Shown here in pieces: positions 1 through 8,122 of a DNA stretch of 20,690 nucleotides. This DNA comes from Chara braunii. Taxonomy: Eukaryota; Streptophyta; Charophyceae; Charales; Characeae. Below the pieces are notes generated by a model. It was given only the letters and a program-made list of their open reading frames with translations, did not search any database and had not been told where the DNA came from. A program made the translations under genes and the position numbers. The stretch lies in NCBI GenBank assembly GCA_003427395.1, contig BFEA01000013.1, positions 2,765,977 through 2,786,666 on the forward strand, read 5' to 3'. Numbering within the stretch: position 1 is the stretch's first letter; the number at the start of each line of letters is the position of its first letter.

Positions 1-111
1 AAAAAAAAAAAAAAAAGAGAAAGAGAAGAAGAAGACAGCGGGGTGAAAGGAGGCGAGGAAGGTGAAGAAGAGGCGAGGAAGAAGAGCCGGCAGCCATAGC
101 TGACCGTAGGG

Positions 112-230
112 TTGACCAAGAGGGTTGACCGGAGGTGTTGACCGGCCGTTACCAGAGTTGACCGGGGGTTGACCGGGGGTCATAGCAGCATTGACCGGCG
201 TTGACCAAGGCGTTGACCAAGACTTTGACC
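112..230 (+). promoter_or_regulatory. Cluster of nine TTGACC motifs (W-box-like)
   Basis: TTGACC starts at 112, 125, 138, 158, 169, 191, 201, 213 and 225, always on the plus strand and 10-22 bp apart. TTGAC(C/T) is the core bound by plant WRKY factors (family knowledge). The cluster lies in the untranslated leader, just downstream of where the 5' LTR should end. It could be a downstream enhancer or simply a degenerate minisatellite. The corresponding leader of element 2 lacks it. Confidence 0.4.
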
Positions 231-391
231 AAGCTGGAGTTGGTAACATCTCGCCAAGCCCTCAGCCTATCCCTTGCCCTATGGATGTGCACACACCCCT
301 CGGTACTTGCTGAGTCAAGTCAGTCTGTCTATTCTTTCTGCATTGAGGCTCTTCTGTCCTAGGTGATAGTACTCTGTGGATGAAGGATAGA

Positions 392-757
392 GCCTGCTGA
401 CCACTCCCCTACCGGATCTAGTAGGGTTGAGACTGTGGCTGATCCAACTTTCCAGGGGGGCATAACCCTCCCAAGGACTGGTGCTGACCGGCTGGAAACG
501 GTTGGTAGGGCACAGTGGGCCTGAAAGATTGAGTTGCGGGCTGAAACACAGGCAGTCTTTAAGTGTTGAGGGCCTGTTTGAACCACTCCCCTACCGGACC
601 AAGTAAGTCTGAGGATCTGTGTCTGACGACTCGACTGTCCCGGGGGATACGAACCCTCCCAAGGACCGGTACAGACCGGCGGGCTGCTCGGTGTGGCACA
701 GTAGGCCGGAAAGGCTGAGTTGTGGGCTGAGAGCACAGGCAGAACCAAGCTGATCAC
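392..757 (+). repeat. Diverged tandem duplication in the element 1 leader, period ~182-187 bp
   Basis: ACCACTCCCCTACCGGA occurs at 400 and 582, and CACAGGCAG at 547 and 734. Between these anchors the blocks CCCTCCCAAGGAC, GGGCACAGT/GGCACAGT and GAGTTG(C/T)GGGCTGA recur in the same order. The leader of element 2 has related words (CCAAGGACCGGTACTGACCG near 11992) without such a clear duplication. Bases 240-391 and 758-996 are leader sequence in which I see no gene or clear motif. Confidence 0.65.
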
Positions 758-996
758 GTCGTCCTGTCTGCGACGTTAAAGAATTCTTGCGGAGTTACGG
801 GGGATCTCCTTAAATGCCTCCAGATCAGCCACTGGTTCAGTAGTGACAGCCATAGTCAGGTCTAGGCTAGAGACCATGGCGAGCAGGATCCCTGTCAGGA
901 TTCTGTAAGTCTTAGATTGAGTTAGTAGGTCTGTCAGTTAGGGGTTAGAGTCTACGTGGTGAGGAGTGGAATCATCTTGATTGTGCACCCATCACC

Positions 997-2941
997 ATGG
1001 TGGACTTGCGCAGTGGGAAAAGCACTAGCCCCTACACCCGAGAGCAACAAGAGAAGATGGCGGCCTTAGTCAAGGAGAACAGGGAGAGAAGAGCGAGAGA
1101 AACAAGCAAAGCTACAAGCTATCGCAGATGAGCAGGCGGCGAAGATGAAAGAGTTAGAAGAGGAGATGGAGAAAAAGAAGAAGGTTGTTGAAGAAGAAGC
1201 GGCAGCAGAAGAAGAGAAAGAGAGGATGAGAATTGAGAGTAGAGAAGGGAGTAGTGGCACGAAGGGGGATAAAGATGCAGAGATGGAAAAGAAAATAAGT
1301 GAGTGGGTTGCTAACTTATCGTTGGGTGTAGACGAGGAGGCGCAAATGTATGTGCCACAGGAAGAGAAGGAGGCGTTTGCCAGGGCCCTCGCAGTGATTG
1401 AGGACCCCCTTGAACGTCAAGAAGCCGAGGAGGAGAAGAGACTGGAATGGAAGTTGAGGATGAAGAGGGAGAAGAAGAGAAGAAGGGAGGAAGCTAACCG
1501 GTTGACCGCAGAAGTGGAAAAGGTGCGGACGTGTAGACAGGAAGTCTAGGCACAGACAGACGTTTCTGCCAAAATGGACAAGATGTTGGGATATTTAGAG
1601 GTGTTGAGTGAGGCCTGGTTAGAGGAACGGCAAGCCAATTAGGGCCAAGACATCACCGTGAAGGCCATGCGGTCAGGGTTTAGAGAGTTTGCACGCGAGA
1701 TCGTCACCCACATTGGGGGCGAAGTCAGGCAATTGAGGGATAACGTAGGGAAGTATTGCGAGGATGCCATCGAGGGTGCCAAGGCTATAGCTGTTGTAGA
1801 GGGCGAGGGTAGACCCCGTAAAGAGTCTGTCAAGATCAAGTTCCCAGACGCGTACGGGGGAAAGGAGGAGGAGAATTTTGACAACTGGGAGGCCAGTGTC
1901 AACAGTTATATTTATTTGCAGCATATCCTAACAGAGGAGCAAGTCCTCGTGGCCTTCCAGGCCCTCAAGGATGAAGCGGCTAGTTTCACCAGGTCCCTTG
2001 CGCGCGCAGCCGGTTGTGAAAACAACCTGGTTGCATACTCAAAAGTCACCCCCCTTCCTCAATTCCTTAAGCTCCTGAAGGAGCGATTTGCTAACCCAAC
2101 GAGAGGCGTTCGCGCCTCTAATAAACTGCAAACGATCCACTCACGGCAGTGGAGGAGTGCAAGGGCACTCAAGGGTACCATGGACGACTTGGTAGCCGTC
2201 CCGGACCACGGGGTTACTGAACCCCAACTAGTTCAGTTGTTTTATCGTGCCATGCCAGAGCCCCTGAGGGGGCACTTCTTTGACAAGTCTCAACAGGCCG
2301 GGATCACATATGATGTGTTGAGTAGGGAGGTCGTTTTGAACGAGTCAAAGTCTATGCCAGTCACCACTTTCTGGCATAAGGACCTAGAGAAGGGGAAGAA
2401 GTGGAAGGATCGTACCATCTCAGGCCAAGTCAAGGCCAAGGATCACTTGATCCTGACGTTAGAGGAGGGTGGTACGGACGAGGTCCCATATGAACAAATT
2501 GAGTGGGGCCTAGGGGACGAGGACAGTAGTGTAGGGAAGGGGAGGTCCTATGCTGCTGTCGCGGTTGGAGGGAAGCCGCAAGGTAGAGGAGGCCAGGGCC
2601 AAAGGGGCCAGGCCATGGGAGGCCGAGAACCGGGCGCACAGGGGGTTGGCGGCCAAGGAAACCGCCAAGCGGGAGGTCGGGGTCAAGGTCCCCCGCCAAA
2701 TCGCCAGGGTAATCGGCCCCCACAACGACGAGGTGGAAGAGCACCTCAAGGAGGATGGCACCCAGGCTTGCCACAGGGCAGGCCCTGGGAAGATCTGGGC
2801 TTGGACCAACGATTATGGCAGGAACGCGTGAACTTGGGTCAGTGCGTCTTTTGTGGTGACCCGGCCCACATAATAAAATTTTGTTCTAAGTATAGACAGG
2901 CCCGTTGGGCTGCCCAGCAGTCAAAAGGCAGCCGCCAGTAG
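997..2941 (+). pseudogene. gag: gag polyprotein of element 1, interrupted by one frameshift and two stops
   Basis: The start is ATG 997 in the context CACCATGG. It opens with MVDLRSGKSTSPYT, matching MVTSRSGRSTQPYS at the start of gag in element 2. The first frame stops at 1129-1131. The conserved frame resumes one frame over near 1100 and then continues to 2941 through in-frame TAG codons at 1547-1549 and 1640-1642. In order it contains a long Lys/Glu-rich coiled-coil stretch (about 1100-1540), a capsid-like region (about 1800-2430), an Arg/Gly/Gln-rich RGG tract (about 2560-2770), and a CCHC zinc knuckle CX2CX4HX4C at 2843-2884 (CVFCGDPAHIIKFC). The longest uninterrupted piece is 1658-2941. 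Both internal stops sit where CAG (Gln) would restore the frame. Gag would form the particle and bind RNA. The Gag assignment is secure; the capsid boundaries are estimates. Confidence 0.85.
2896..2941 (+). promoter_or_regulatory. gag/pol overlap with -1 offset (possible programmed frameshift)
   Basis: The gag frame runs to TAG 2939-2941. The pol frame is open from 2896 and lies one base back (-1). The overlap contains CAAAAGG at 2922-2928. Element 2 has the same 46-nt overlap (14289-14334), the same -1 offset, and CAAAAGG at 14315-14321. That the arrangement is kept in two diverged elements is seen directly. That it is a recoding site is inference, since the heptamer is not a classic X-XXY-YYZ slip site. 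Confidence 0.45.
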
Positions 2942-3867
2942 GGGCCACAACTGCCCCTACTTCAAGGCCATGTGGAGAAGTGAGCGCACGCGAACAGGAC
3001 ACTCCCAACCCACATGAGCCTATGGCAGAGGTTGTCGGCCCGTGCCTAGCTAGTTGTCCAGAGACTGCTTGTGTTAGCGTCTCTTTAGGCACGTCCCTCA
3101 CAGGTGTGGCAGAAGAGTTAGAGGATGCCAGCCTGGGCTAAGATGAAGAATGAGAGTAAAGGACAGCTAATCTTGGTAAACGTAGAGGTTTTCAGAAGTA
3201 AAGTAGGGGCCCTTATAGACTCAGGGCCACCCGCAGTTACATTAGTCGTAGGGCGCTGAAGAAGCTGAGATTAGGCTTAAAAGTCCAAAAATTGACAGAC
3301 CCCATAGTCAGTGTCCTCGCAAACAATTGCACAATGCGTGTCGAGGACTATGTGGAGGGAGTCCAGGCGTACTTCCGCCTGGAGAAAGATGGGAGAATGG
3401 AGAAAGTTCTCCATTCCCTGACTCTCCTCGTACAGGATGACCTTCCTTTTGATTTAGTGTTAGGAATGGATTGGGGAGAGGCAGCAGGAGCCACACTCCA
3501 TTTGAGGGAGTATGAGTGTAGGCTCCCTAGTCCGTCAGGCGAGGTTAAGATGGCCCGCGTGTTTCATGTGTCAGGCGTAGACAACGCGCTGGCACATTGC
3601 TGTCTCAGTGCTCCCGCGTTCGCGCGGTTAGTGAAAAAGGAGCAATTAGAGGACCAGGTCTTTGTAGTGTATGTTAGACCTGTCGCTGAGGGCAAGGAAG
3701 AGATAAGTTCCACGGATCCAACCATAGCCAAGTTGCTGGAAGAGTTCAAAGACTTGACCGAGTCGCCAACAGGAGTAGTGTCGCGACCCATCCAGCACAG
3801 GATAGAGATAGAATTTGGCAGTAGAACTCCTAAGGGAGCAATCTACAGGATGTCCCCTAGTGCGTAA
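2896..3867 (+). pseudogene. pol: pol N-terminus and aspartic protease region of element 1 (frameshifted)
   Basis: After the gag overlap, the pol frame encodes a linker ending near 3141 that aligns with element 2 (shared ASCPETACVSV-type block: SCPETACV here, SCPETACVRV there). A frameshift near 3120 moves to the frame carrying LILVNVEVF and the retropepsin active site LIDSG (Asp codon 3218-3220). One base is then lost in the run at about 3224-3228 (GGGCC, where GGGGCC restores DSGAT), shifting the frame again. From there to 3867 the frame is open and includes the flap-like and C-terminal strands (LPFDLVLGMDWG, about 3440-3475) plus the linker to RT. A short deletion near 3853, relative to element 2 (MSPKELEDLRKQL), breaks the link to RT and gives the TAA at 3865. 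Protease would cleave Gag and Pol. It is broken here, although the catalytic DSG survives. Confidence 0.8.
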
Positions 3868-5060
3868 GCAGTTAGACGAGCTCCTCGAGAAAGGTTGGAT
3901 CCGGCCCAGTTCATCTCCTTTTGGAGCACCTGTTTTGTTTGTCCCCAAGAAGGAAGGAGAGCTTAGAATGTGTATAGACTATAGGGGTTTGAATGTGATT
4001 ACAGTGAAGAATGCTGAGCCGCTGCCCAGGATAGACGATCTTTTAGATCGGGTGCAGGGTTGTAAGTATTTCCCAAAGATAGACCTGAAGTCCGATTATC
4101 ATCAGATAGAGGTCCATCCAGATGATCAGTATAAGACCGTGTTCCAGACTAGATATGGGCTTTATGAGTTCATAGTGATGCCCTTTGGACTGATCAACGC
4201 GCCAGCTACATTTCAGCGTTGCATGAATGATTTGTTTAGACCCTGGTTGGATAGATTTGTCGTAGTCTACTTAGATGACATCTTAGTTTTCAGTAAGACC
4301 CTCCAGGAACATCAAGGTCATCTTAGGCAGGTCTTGGAGAAGCTTAGAGAGGCTAACTTCAAGATCAACGTGAAGAAGTGCGAGTAGGCCAAGACCCAAG
4401 TCCTATACTTGGGCCACGTATTAGACGGAGACGACATTAAGCCAGAGGACAGCAAGATAGCGGCAATTAGAGATTGGCCGACACCGCGCACATTGACAAA
4501 GTTGCGGTCGTTCCTAGGCCTAGCTAACTACTATAGAGAGTTCGTGAGGAACTTCTCTACGATCGCCGCTCCCTTGCGTAGACTGCTAATGAAAGAGGCA
4601 ATTTGGCAATGGGACAAGGATTGTACGTTTGCACTCAAGAAGTTAAAGCGCGCGTTAATAGAGTACCCTGTCCTCAAAGTAGCAGATCCGTCTTTGCCAT
4701 TTGTCGTCACCACGGACACGAGTTAGTATGGGATAGGCGCCGTGCTGCAACAAGATGACGGCAATGGCTATAGACCCGTAGAGTTCATGTCAGCGAGGAT
4801 GCCCTGTGAGAAGGTTGCTGCCTCCACGTACGAGAGAGAACTCTACGCTCTCAGGCAGGCTTTAGATCTTTGGAGGCATTACTTGCTTGGGAGGCACTTC
4901 AAAGTGTATTCTGACCATGAAACGCTTAGATGGTTAAAGACACAGGCCAAGATGACACCTAAGCTAACTAGGTGGGCCGCAGAGATAGACCAATACGACT
5001 TTGAGCTCAAGCCAGTGAAGGGCAAGTACAACGTAGTTGCGGATGCTCTGAGTAGGAGAG
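3853..5060 (+). pseudogene. pol: Reverse transcriptase and RNase H of element 1 (two in-frame stops)
   Basis: One frame encodes the Ty3/gypsy RT blocks in order: [52 protein letters not shown] (first catalytic Asp; the usual SGYHQI glycine is Asp), [13 protein letters not shown], the catalytic [12 protein letters not shown], and LGHVLDGDDI. RNase H follows: [30 protein letters not shown] and the C-terminal [12 protein letters not shown] at 4385-4387 replaces the Trp of KKCEWAK (present in element 2), a G-to-A change. TAG at 4724-4726 replaces the Gln after TDTS (CAA in element 2), a C-to-T change. Downstream, the frame runs into the inserted plastid fragment and stops at 5090-5092. RT would copy the element RNA, and RNase H would degrade the RNA strand. 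Confidence 0.9.
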
Positions 5061-5061
5061 A

Positions 5062-5157
5062 TAAACAAACAGAAGCTGCATATATTATCTGAACAGTACC
5101 CAAAATCAATAACCAAGGCGCAAAGTAAGCATGAGCATTAGGAAATAAAGTCATATT
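5062..5157 (-). other. ndhD: Nuclear plastid DNA fragment: piece of ndhD inserted in pol of element 1
   Basis: The minus strand reads [17 protein letters not shown] followed by TVQIIYAAS (about 5148-5071) with no stop. This matches the conserved region of plastid NdhD (NAD(P)H dehydrogenase-like complex subunit 4) that lies before the GQRNLKKRIAYSS block. Mitochondrial nad4 differs clearly here. Element 2 goes from ALSRR straight to ANYFG. Element 1 instead has about 135 extra bp (5061-5196) between SRR and DYFG, and the ndhD piece makes up most of it. The remaining ~40 bp (5158-5196) are unassigned. The match rests on recalled family sequence. The insertion itself is visible from comparing the two elements. 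Confidence 0.75.
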
Positions 5158-5192
5158 GGGAGCTCCAAACAATTCGATTAGGTGCCATTATA

Positions 5193-6737
5193 CGAAGATT
5201 TAAAGACTACTTTGGAGTCGTAGTACACTATCTGGATATGGGGAGAGACCTGCAGGAGAAAGTGAAACAAGCGTATACGCAGGACCCTATCTATAACGAC
5301 CTCCTAAAGAGAGTTAGAGAGGCCCCAGAGACTGAACCAGATTACCGCACTACAGATGGGTTGTTGTTTGAGAAGACTAATGTGTTTGACCGCCTGTGCG
5401 TTCCCAACAGCGAAGAGATCCGTAGTTTAATCTTAGGGGAATGCCACGATACGGAGGGACATTTCGGTTGGCAAAAGACATTAGCCAATCTAATGCGTGC
5501 GTATACCTGGCCAGGAATGAAGAATGTCTGCATAGAGTATGTCCGCAGTTGTAAAGTATGCCAGTGTAACAAGACTACTACGCGCACACCCCTTGGGCTT
5601 CTCAGACCCTTGCCTATTCCGAACCAGTCGGGCGACTCAGTGTCCATAGACTTCATGGACACCCAAGTCAAGAGCAGACATGGTAAGAGCCAGGTCATGG
5701 TCGTAGTTGACCGCTTTAGTAAATATGCAGTTTTTGTTCCTTTGCCTTCAGAGGCACGTACAAACTTAGTGATACAAAAGTTCTTTGACTTTTGGGTTAG
5801 TGAGAATGGAATCCCATTGTCAATAGTCAGCGATAGAGATAGTCGCTTTACCAGCCAGAACTGCCAAGAACTCATGAAAGTGTACGGATCCAAGTTGTTA
5901 ATGTCATCTGGCCGTCATCCAGAGACCAACGGTCAGATAGAACAGATGAACAAGATCCTACAGCAAGTTCTGCGCATGTACATTAGACCAGATCAGATCA
6001 ATTGGGAGGAGATGTTGCCTAAAATAGCTAGTGCATACAACAACAGCGTGCATCTATCCACCTGCCTCACTCCCAACGAACTGCACAAATCCTTTAGACC
6101 CCGCATACCATTCAAAGGACTGAACCGGGATCAGATTCACAGACTACCGCCCGGAACCAGGGAGTTTGCGATACAGCATGAGAAAGAATTAGCAACTGTT
6201 GTTGATAACCTTAGGAAGGCCCAACATAGGATGATAGAACAAGCTAACAAGCACCGTCGCCCATCACAGTTTCAAGTAGGCGACTTAGTCTGGGTCAAGG
6301 CAAAAGAGTTTGCGCCTGAAAAAAACATCTCGCAGAAGTTACTGCCTGCATATAGAGGACCGTGCCCAGTTCTAGAAGTCAAGGGCGGAGAGGATGGACC
6401 ATCATACACTATAGAGATCCCAGTACACCTCCACACATATCCTGTGTTCCATCCTTCAAAGTTGTTGCCATGTGTTACAAGCCAACAGTTCCCTTCTAGA
6501 AGATCCATGATCCCTCCGGATATGGATGGGAGCTATGACATAGAGGGCATTGTAGATGAGGATGTGTTTAGAACAGGAGGTAGAGGTCGTCCACAGAAAC
6601 AGTATAAGGTCCGGTTTGCATATCAGGAGCCGGAGGATGACCGCTGGTTTACAAGATCAGAACTTCTAGAGACAGCTCCCGATATAGTCAGAGCCTACGA
6701 AAGAGAACATAAAGGTAAAGGTCCTGCCTTGGACTGA
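5193..6737 (+). CDS. pol: Integrase with C-terminal chromodomain, element 1 (intact frame)
   Basis: This is the longest intact frame in the window: 499 codons from ATG 5238, with homology starting at about 5193 (DYFGVVVHYLDMG). Numbering from that Met, it has an HHCC zinc-binding domain (H70, H75, C105, C108), the catalytic core D138, D199, E235 in DD35E spacing (SIDFMD, VSDRDSRF, NGQIEQMNK), a GPY/F module (about 371-410: AYRGPCPVLE, YPVFHPSKLL), and a chromodomain (about 433-490: YDIEGIVDED, QYKVRFAYQE, DRWFTRSELLETAPD). Integrase inserts the cDNA, and chromodomains of this class can steer it towards marked chromatin. The frame is normally part of one Pol polyprotein, so the ATG is probably not a natural start. 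The upstream part is cut off by the ndhD insertion. All catalytic residues are present. TGA ends it 38 bp before the LTR. Confidence 0.93.
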   Translation, partial: RRFKDYFGVVVHYLDMGRDLQEKVKQAYTQDPIYNDLLKRVREAPETEPDYRTTDGLLFEKTNVFDRLCVPNSEEIRSLILGECHDTEGHFGWQKTLANLMRAYTWPGMKNVCIEYVRSCKVCQCNKTTTRTPLGLLRPLPIPNQSGDSVSIDFMDTQVKSRHGKSQVMVVVDRFSKYAVFVPLPSEARTNLVIQKFFDFWVSENGIPLSIVSDRDSRFTSQNCQELMKVYGSKLLMSSGRHPETNGQIEQMNKILQQVLRMYIRPDQINWEEMLPKIASAYNNSVHLSTCLTPNELHKSFRPRIPFKGLNRDQIHRLPPGTREFAIQHEKELATVVDNLRKAQHRMIEQANKHRRPSQFQVGDLVWVKAKEFAPEKNISQKLLPAYRGPCPVLEVKGGEDGPSYTIEIPVHLHTYPVFHPSKLLPCVTSQQFPSRRSMIPPDMDGSYDIEGIVDEDVFRTGGRGRPQKQYKVRFAYQEPEDDRWFTRSELLETAPDIVRAYEREHKGKGPALD

Positions 6738-6767
6738 ATTATTTTCGGAGGACCTCGAATTTAGGAC

Positions 6768-6775
6768 GGCGGGAG
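6768..6775 (+). other. Polypurine tract of element 1
   Basis: GGCGGGAG directly precedes the LTR start TGAAAC. The same eight bases precede the 3' LTR of element 2 (18099-18106). It primes plus-strand DNA synthesis. The sequence upstream (GGAGGACCTCGAATTTAGGAC) is also shared with element 2. Confidence 0.8.
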
Positions 6776-6991
6776 TGAAACGGTATTCACCAGTTAGCAG
6801 TAGCTGCTGCAGATCCCAGGGTTCGATCCCCAGACCCCAACCTTACCTGTGTACAGTATTGTGTCGACCCGTAGAATTGAACCCGCGACCTATGTATTTG
6901 TAATAGTTGATAGGTTGTCGTAGGGTCCATAGGTAGCATGGGTTCGATCTGTAGACCGGTCGGATAGGAGTCTTAGTCAGGTCTAGACACC

Positions 6992-7084
6992 GTAGCTGTA
7001 GTGTTCTCGAAAGGTCAAGGTTGTAGCTGCTACAGTCTAGAAGGGTCAGAGTCGTAGCTGCTACAGTCACGAAAGGCCAAGTCT
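6992..7084 (+). repeat. 31-bp tandem repeat, three copies, in the LTR
   Basis: Units start at 6992, 7023 and 7054, each with GTAGCTG, then a GAAAGG/GAAGGG-type block, then TCA(A/G)(A/G)G or CCAAG. Units 2 and 3 contain the palindromic GTAGCTGCTAC. The repeat lies about 210-300 bp upstream of the TATA box, where LTR enhancer repeats often sit. Confidence 0.65.
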
Positions 7085-7294
7085 ACGGCCTTCCGGAAGG
7101 TCCCAGTAGTGGCCTTTCGTGAGTTGCCCACGTTTAAGCAGAGGCAAGTGGTCAAGTGGTGAGGCAAGTGGGCAAGTGGGGGAAGTCTACCCTGCTGAGT
7201 CAATAGTCCCAGTCCCCAGTCAGTCAAGCAAGTACCGCACGGGACTGTGTGCACTTGGGGCAAGGGAAATGGGCAGACCAACGACCTGCAGAAG

Positions 7295-7301
7295 TATAAA
7301 T
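7295..7301 (+). promoter_or_regulatory. TATA box in the LTR of element 1
   Basis: TATAAAT at 7295-7301 lies inside the LTR. The CATTCATTCATTC run about 25 bp downstream is a plausible transcription start area. No other TATAAA-type match occurs in this LTR. LTR promoters of plant elements usually carry such a box. The start site itself is not visible. Confidence 0.5.
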
Positions 7302-7698
7302 CAAGAGGCAGCGCCCAACCATTCATTCATTCATGCGGAAGCCATGCGGAAGCGCTGTCTCAGCGTCTTGTGCGAGGAGGTCTGCAGTGAGCCCGGAGGA
7401 CGCAGTGGGCGAGAGAGGAGGAGTTAGCATAGCGATAGGTTAAAGGCAACCATAGCTGCCATAGCTATAGTAAGTGGGAAATGTGTGTGTGCATGTGTGT
7501 GTTCAGAGTGACGTGTGTGGGATGTCCAGGGTGCTCCAGTGTGTGAACAATGACTTGTTTGGGCGCTAAGTCGCCATAGCCAGTTGAAAGTGAACTCGTA
7601 TCTGGAAGCCATATCTCTGAGTTCTGAGTGGGCGCATGTCGCCAGTGTGCTGTGCTGCTGTTTACATGCATGAAAAGTGTGAATAAGACGAGTCTGAT

Positions 7699-7702
<4 letters not shown>

Positions 7703-7733
<31 letters not shown>
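7703..7733. repeat. (TA)n microsatellite at the right end of element 1
   Basis: An uninterrupted TA run separates the LTR end from repeat copy A. Further AT runs flank or separate the other copies (about 7851-7863, 8098-8106, 9922-9930, 10040-10056, 10082-10102, 10159-10203, 10309-10327). Confidence 0.9.
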
Positions 7734-7736
<3 letters not shown>

Positions 7737-7739
7737 ATT

Positions 7740-7850
7740 CAGCCTCCTGATGAGTCGGTGAAACTCCGACGGAACAGTTTGTCACAGCCCCTCGTTTGTT
7801 GTCCTCTTCTCCCTCTCTGCCTACGGTTTACCGGGCAGTTCTATTTGACG
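7740..7850 (+). repeat. Hammerhead-like repeat copy A
   Basis: The copy holds CTGATGA (7747-7753), a 5-bp stem GTCGG/CCGAC with loop TGAAACT, then GGAA where the hammerhead core has GAAA, then ACA-GTT-TGT and C, i.e. a 3-bp stem III and the cleavage triplet GTC (7781-7783). A CT-rich stretch follows, then the hairpin CTGCC-TA-CGG-TTTA-CCG-GGCAG (7817-7838). The A-to-G change at 7772 should inactivate the core. I see no stem I complementary to the bases just 5' of CTGATGA. Confidence 0.7.
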
Positions 7851-7867
7851 ATATATATATATAGTTA

Positions 7868-7962
7868 TTGAAACTCCGACGAAACAGTTTGTCACAACCC
7901 CTCGTTTGTTGTCCTCTTTTCTCTCTCTGCCTACGGTTTACCGGGCAGTTCTGTTTGTGATG
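7868..7962 (+). repeat. Hammerhead-like repeat copy B (5' truncated)
   Basis: It starts within the stem II loop (GAAACTCCGAC) and so lacks CTGATGA. It keeps a perfect GAAA (7881-7884), stem III and the GTC triplet (7891-7893), and the downstream hairpin. It lies 17 bp after copy A in the same orientation. Confidence 0.75.
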
Positions 7963-7974
7963 ATATATATAGTT

Positions 7975-8038
7975 ATTATAATACACAATATGGAAAATTA
8001 ACAAATTTCGATGAAAAAATAAAAATTACAATTTATGG
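7975..8038 (+). other. AT-rich segment between repeat copies B and C, possibly organelle-derived
   Basis: This stretch differs sharply in composition from its neighbours and is open in one frame (TQYGKLTNFDEKIKITIYG). The last residues recall the start of ChlL/NifH-type proteins, but the match is far too short to name a gene. By analogy with the cox2 and ndhD pieces it may be a third captured organelle fragment. It could equally be random AT-rich filler. Confidence 0.25.
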
Positions 8039-8100
8039 CTTTGTTGTCCTCTTCTCTCTCTCTGCCTACGGTTTACCGGACAGTTCTGTTTGTGACGATA
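8039..8100 (+). repeat. Repeat copy C (3' part only, without ribozyme-like core)
   Basis: It begins at TTTGTTGTCC, exactly where copy E also begins, and contains the CT-rich stretch and the hairpin with one changed base (ACCGGACAG). The start codon of the Josephin/RING gene lies 23 bp beyond its end. Confidence 0.75.
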
Positions 8101-8122
8101 TATATTCTGTGCTTGGCTGAAG

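Larger units (their letters stand above)
1..7702 (+). mobile_element. Ty3/gypsy chromovirus LTR retrotransposon, element 1 (5' LTR outside window)
   Basis: The order leader, gag with zinc knuckle, protease, RT, RNase H, integrase, chromodomain, PPT and 3' LTR is that of a Ty3/gypsy chromovirus. The window opens with an A-tract and purine-rich sequence resembling positions 11432-11470 of element 2, which lie about 70 nt downstream of that element's LTR. The 5' LTR and PBS are therefore just upstream of base 1. The right end is inferred from the LTR start TGAAAC at 6776 and a candidate CA end at 7701-7702, which abuts a TA microsatellite. No target-site duplication can be tested because the left end is missing. 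Gag and pol are broken except for integrase. Coding similarity to element 2 is clear, but the LTR sequences differ, so the two belong to related but distinct families. Confidence 0.9.
6776..7702 (+). repeat. 3' LTR of element 1
   Basis: The start TGAAAC follows the PPT. The candidate end TTGCA|TATATA at 7702 is the last CA before a pure TA run. That gives 927 bp, close to the 823-886 bp LTRs of element 2. The body differs from the LTR of element 2 except for short shared words such as CATGCGGAAG and CATAGC. It holds a 31-bp tandem repeat, the palindrome CCTTCCGGAAGG at 7089-7100, GCAAGTGG repeats at 7143-7180, and a TATA box. GGTTCGATCC at 6820-6829 and GGTTCGATC at 6941-6949 look like pol III B-boxes but have no tRNA fold around them. 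The right boundary is inferred without the partner LTR. Confidence 0.7.

Noticed and set aside
359-757. 132-codon minus-strand frame
   Set aside because: It lies over the duplicated leader of element 1. Its Cys/Ser/Pro-rich composition only mirrors the repeated DNA and has no recognisable domain.
2430-2831. Three extra frames within gag of element 1
   Set aside because: They are shadows of the RGG-rich gag frame, which has the zinc knuckle and a homologue in element 2.
6800-6960. tRNA gene suggested by GGTTCGATCCC and GGTTCGATC
   Set aside because: The surrounding bases do not form acceptor, D or anticodon arms, and the T-stems do not pair well.
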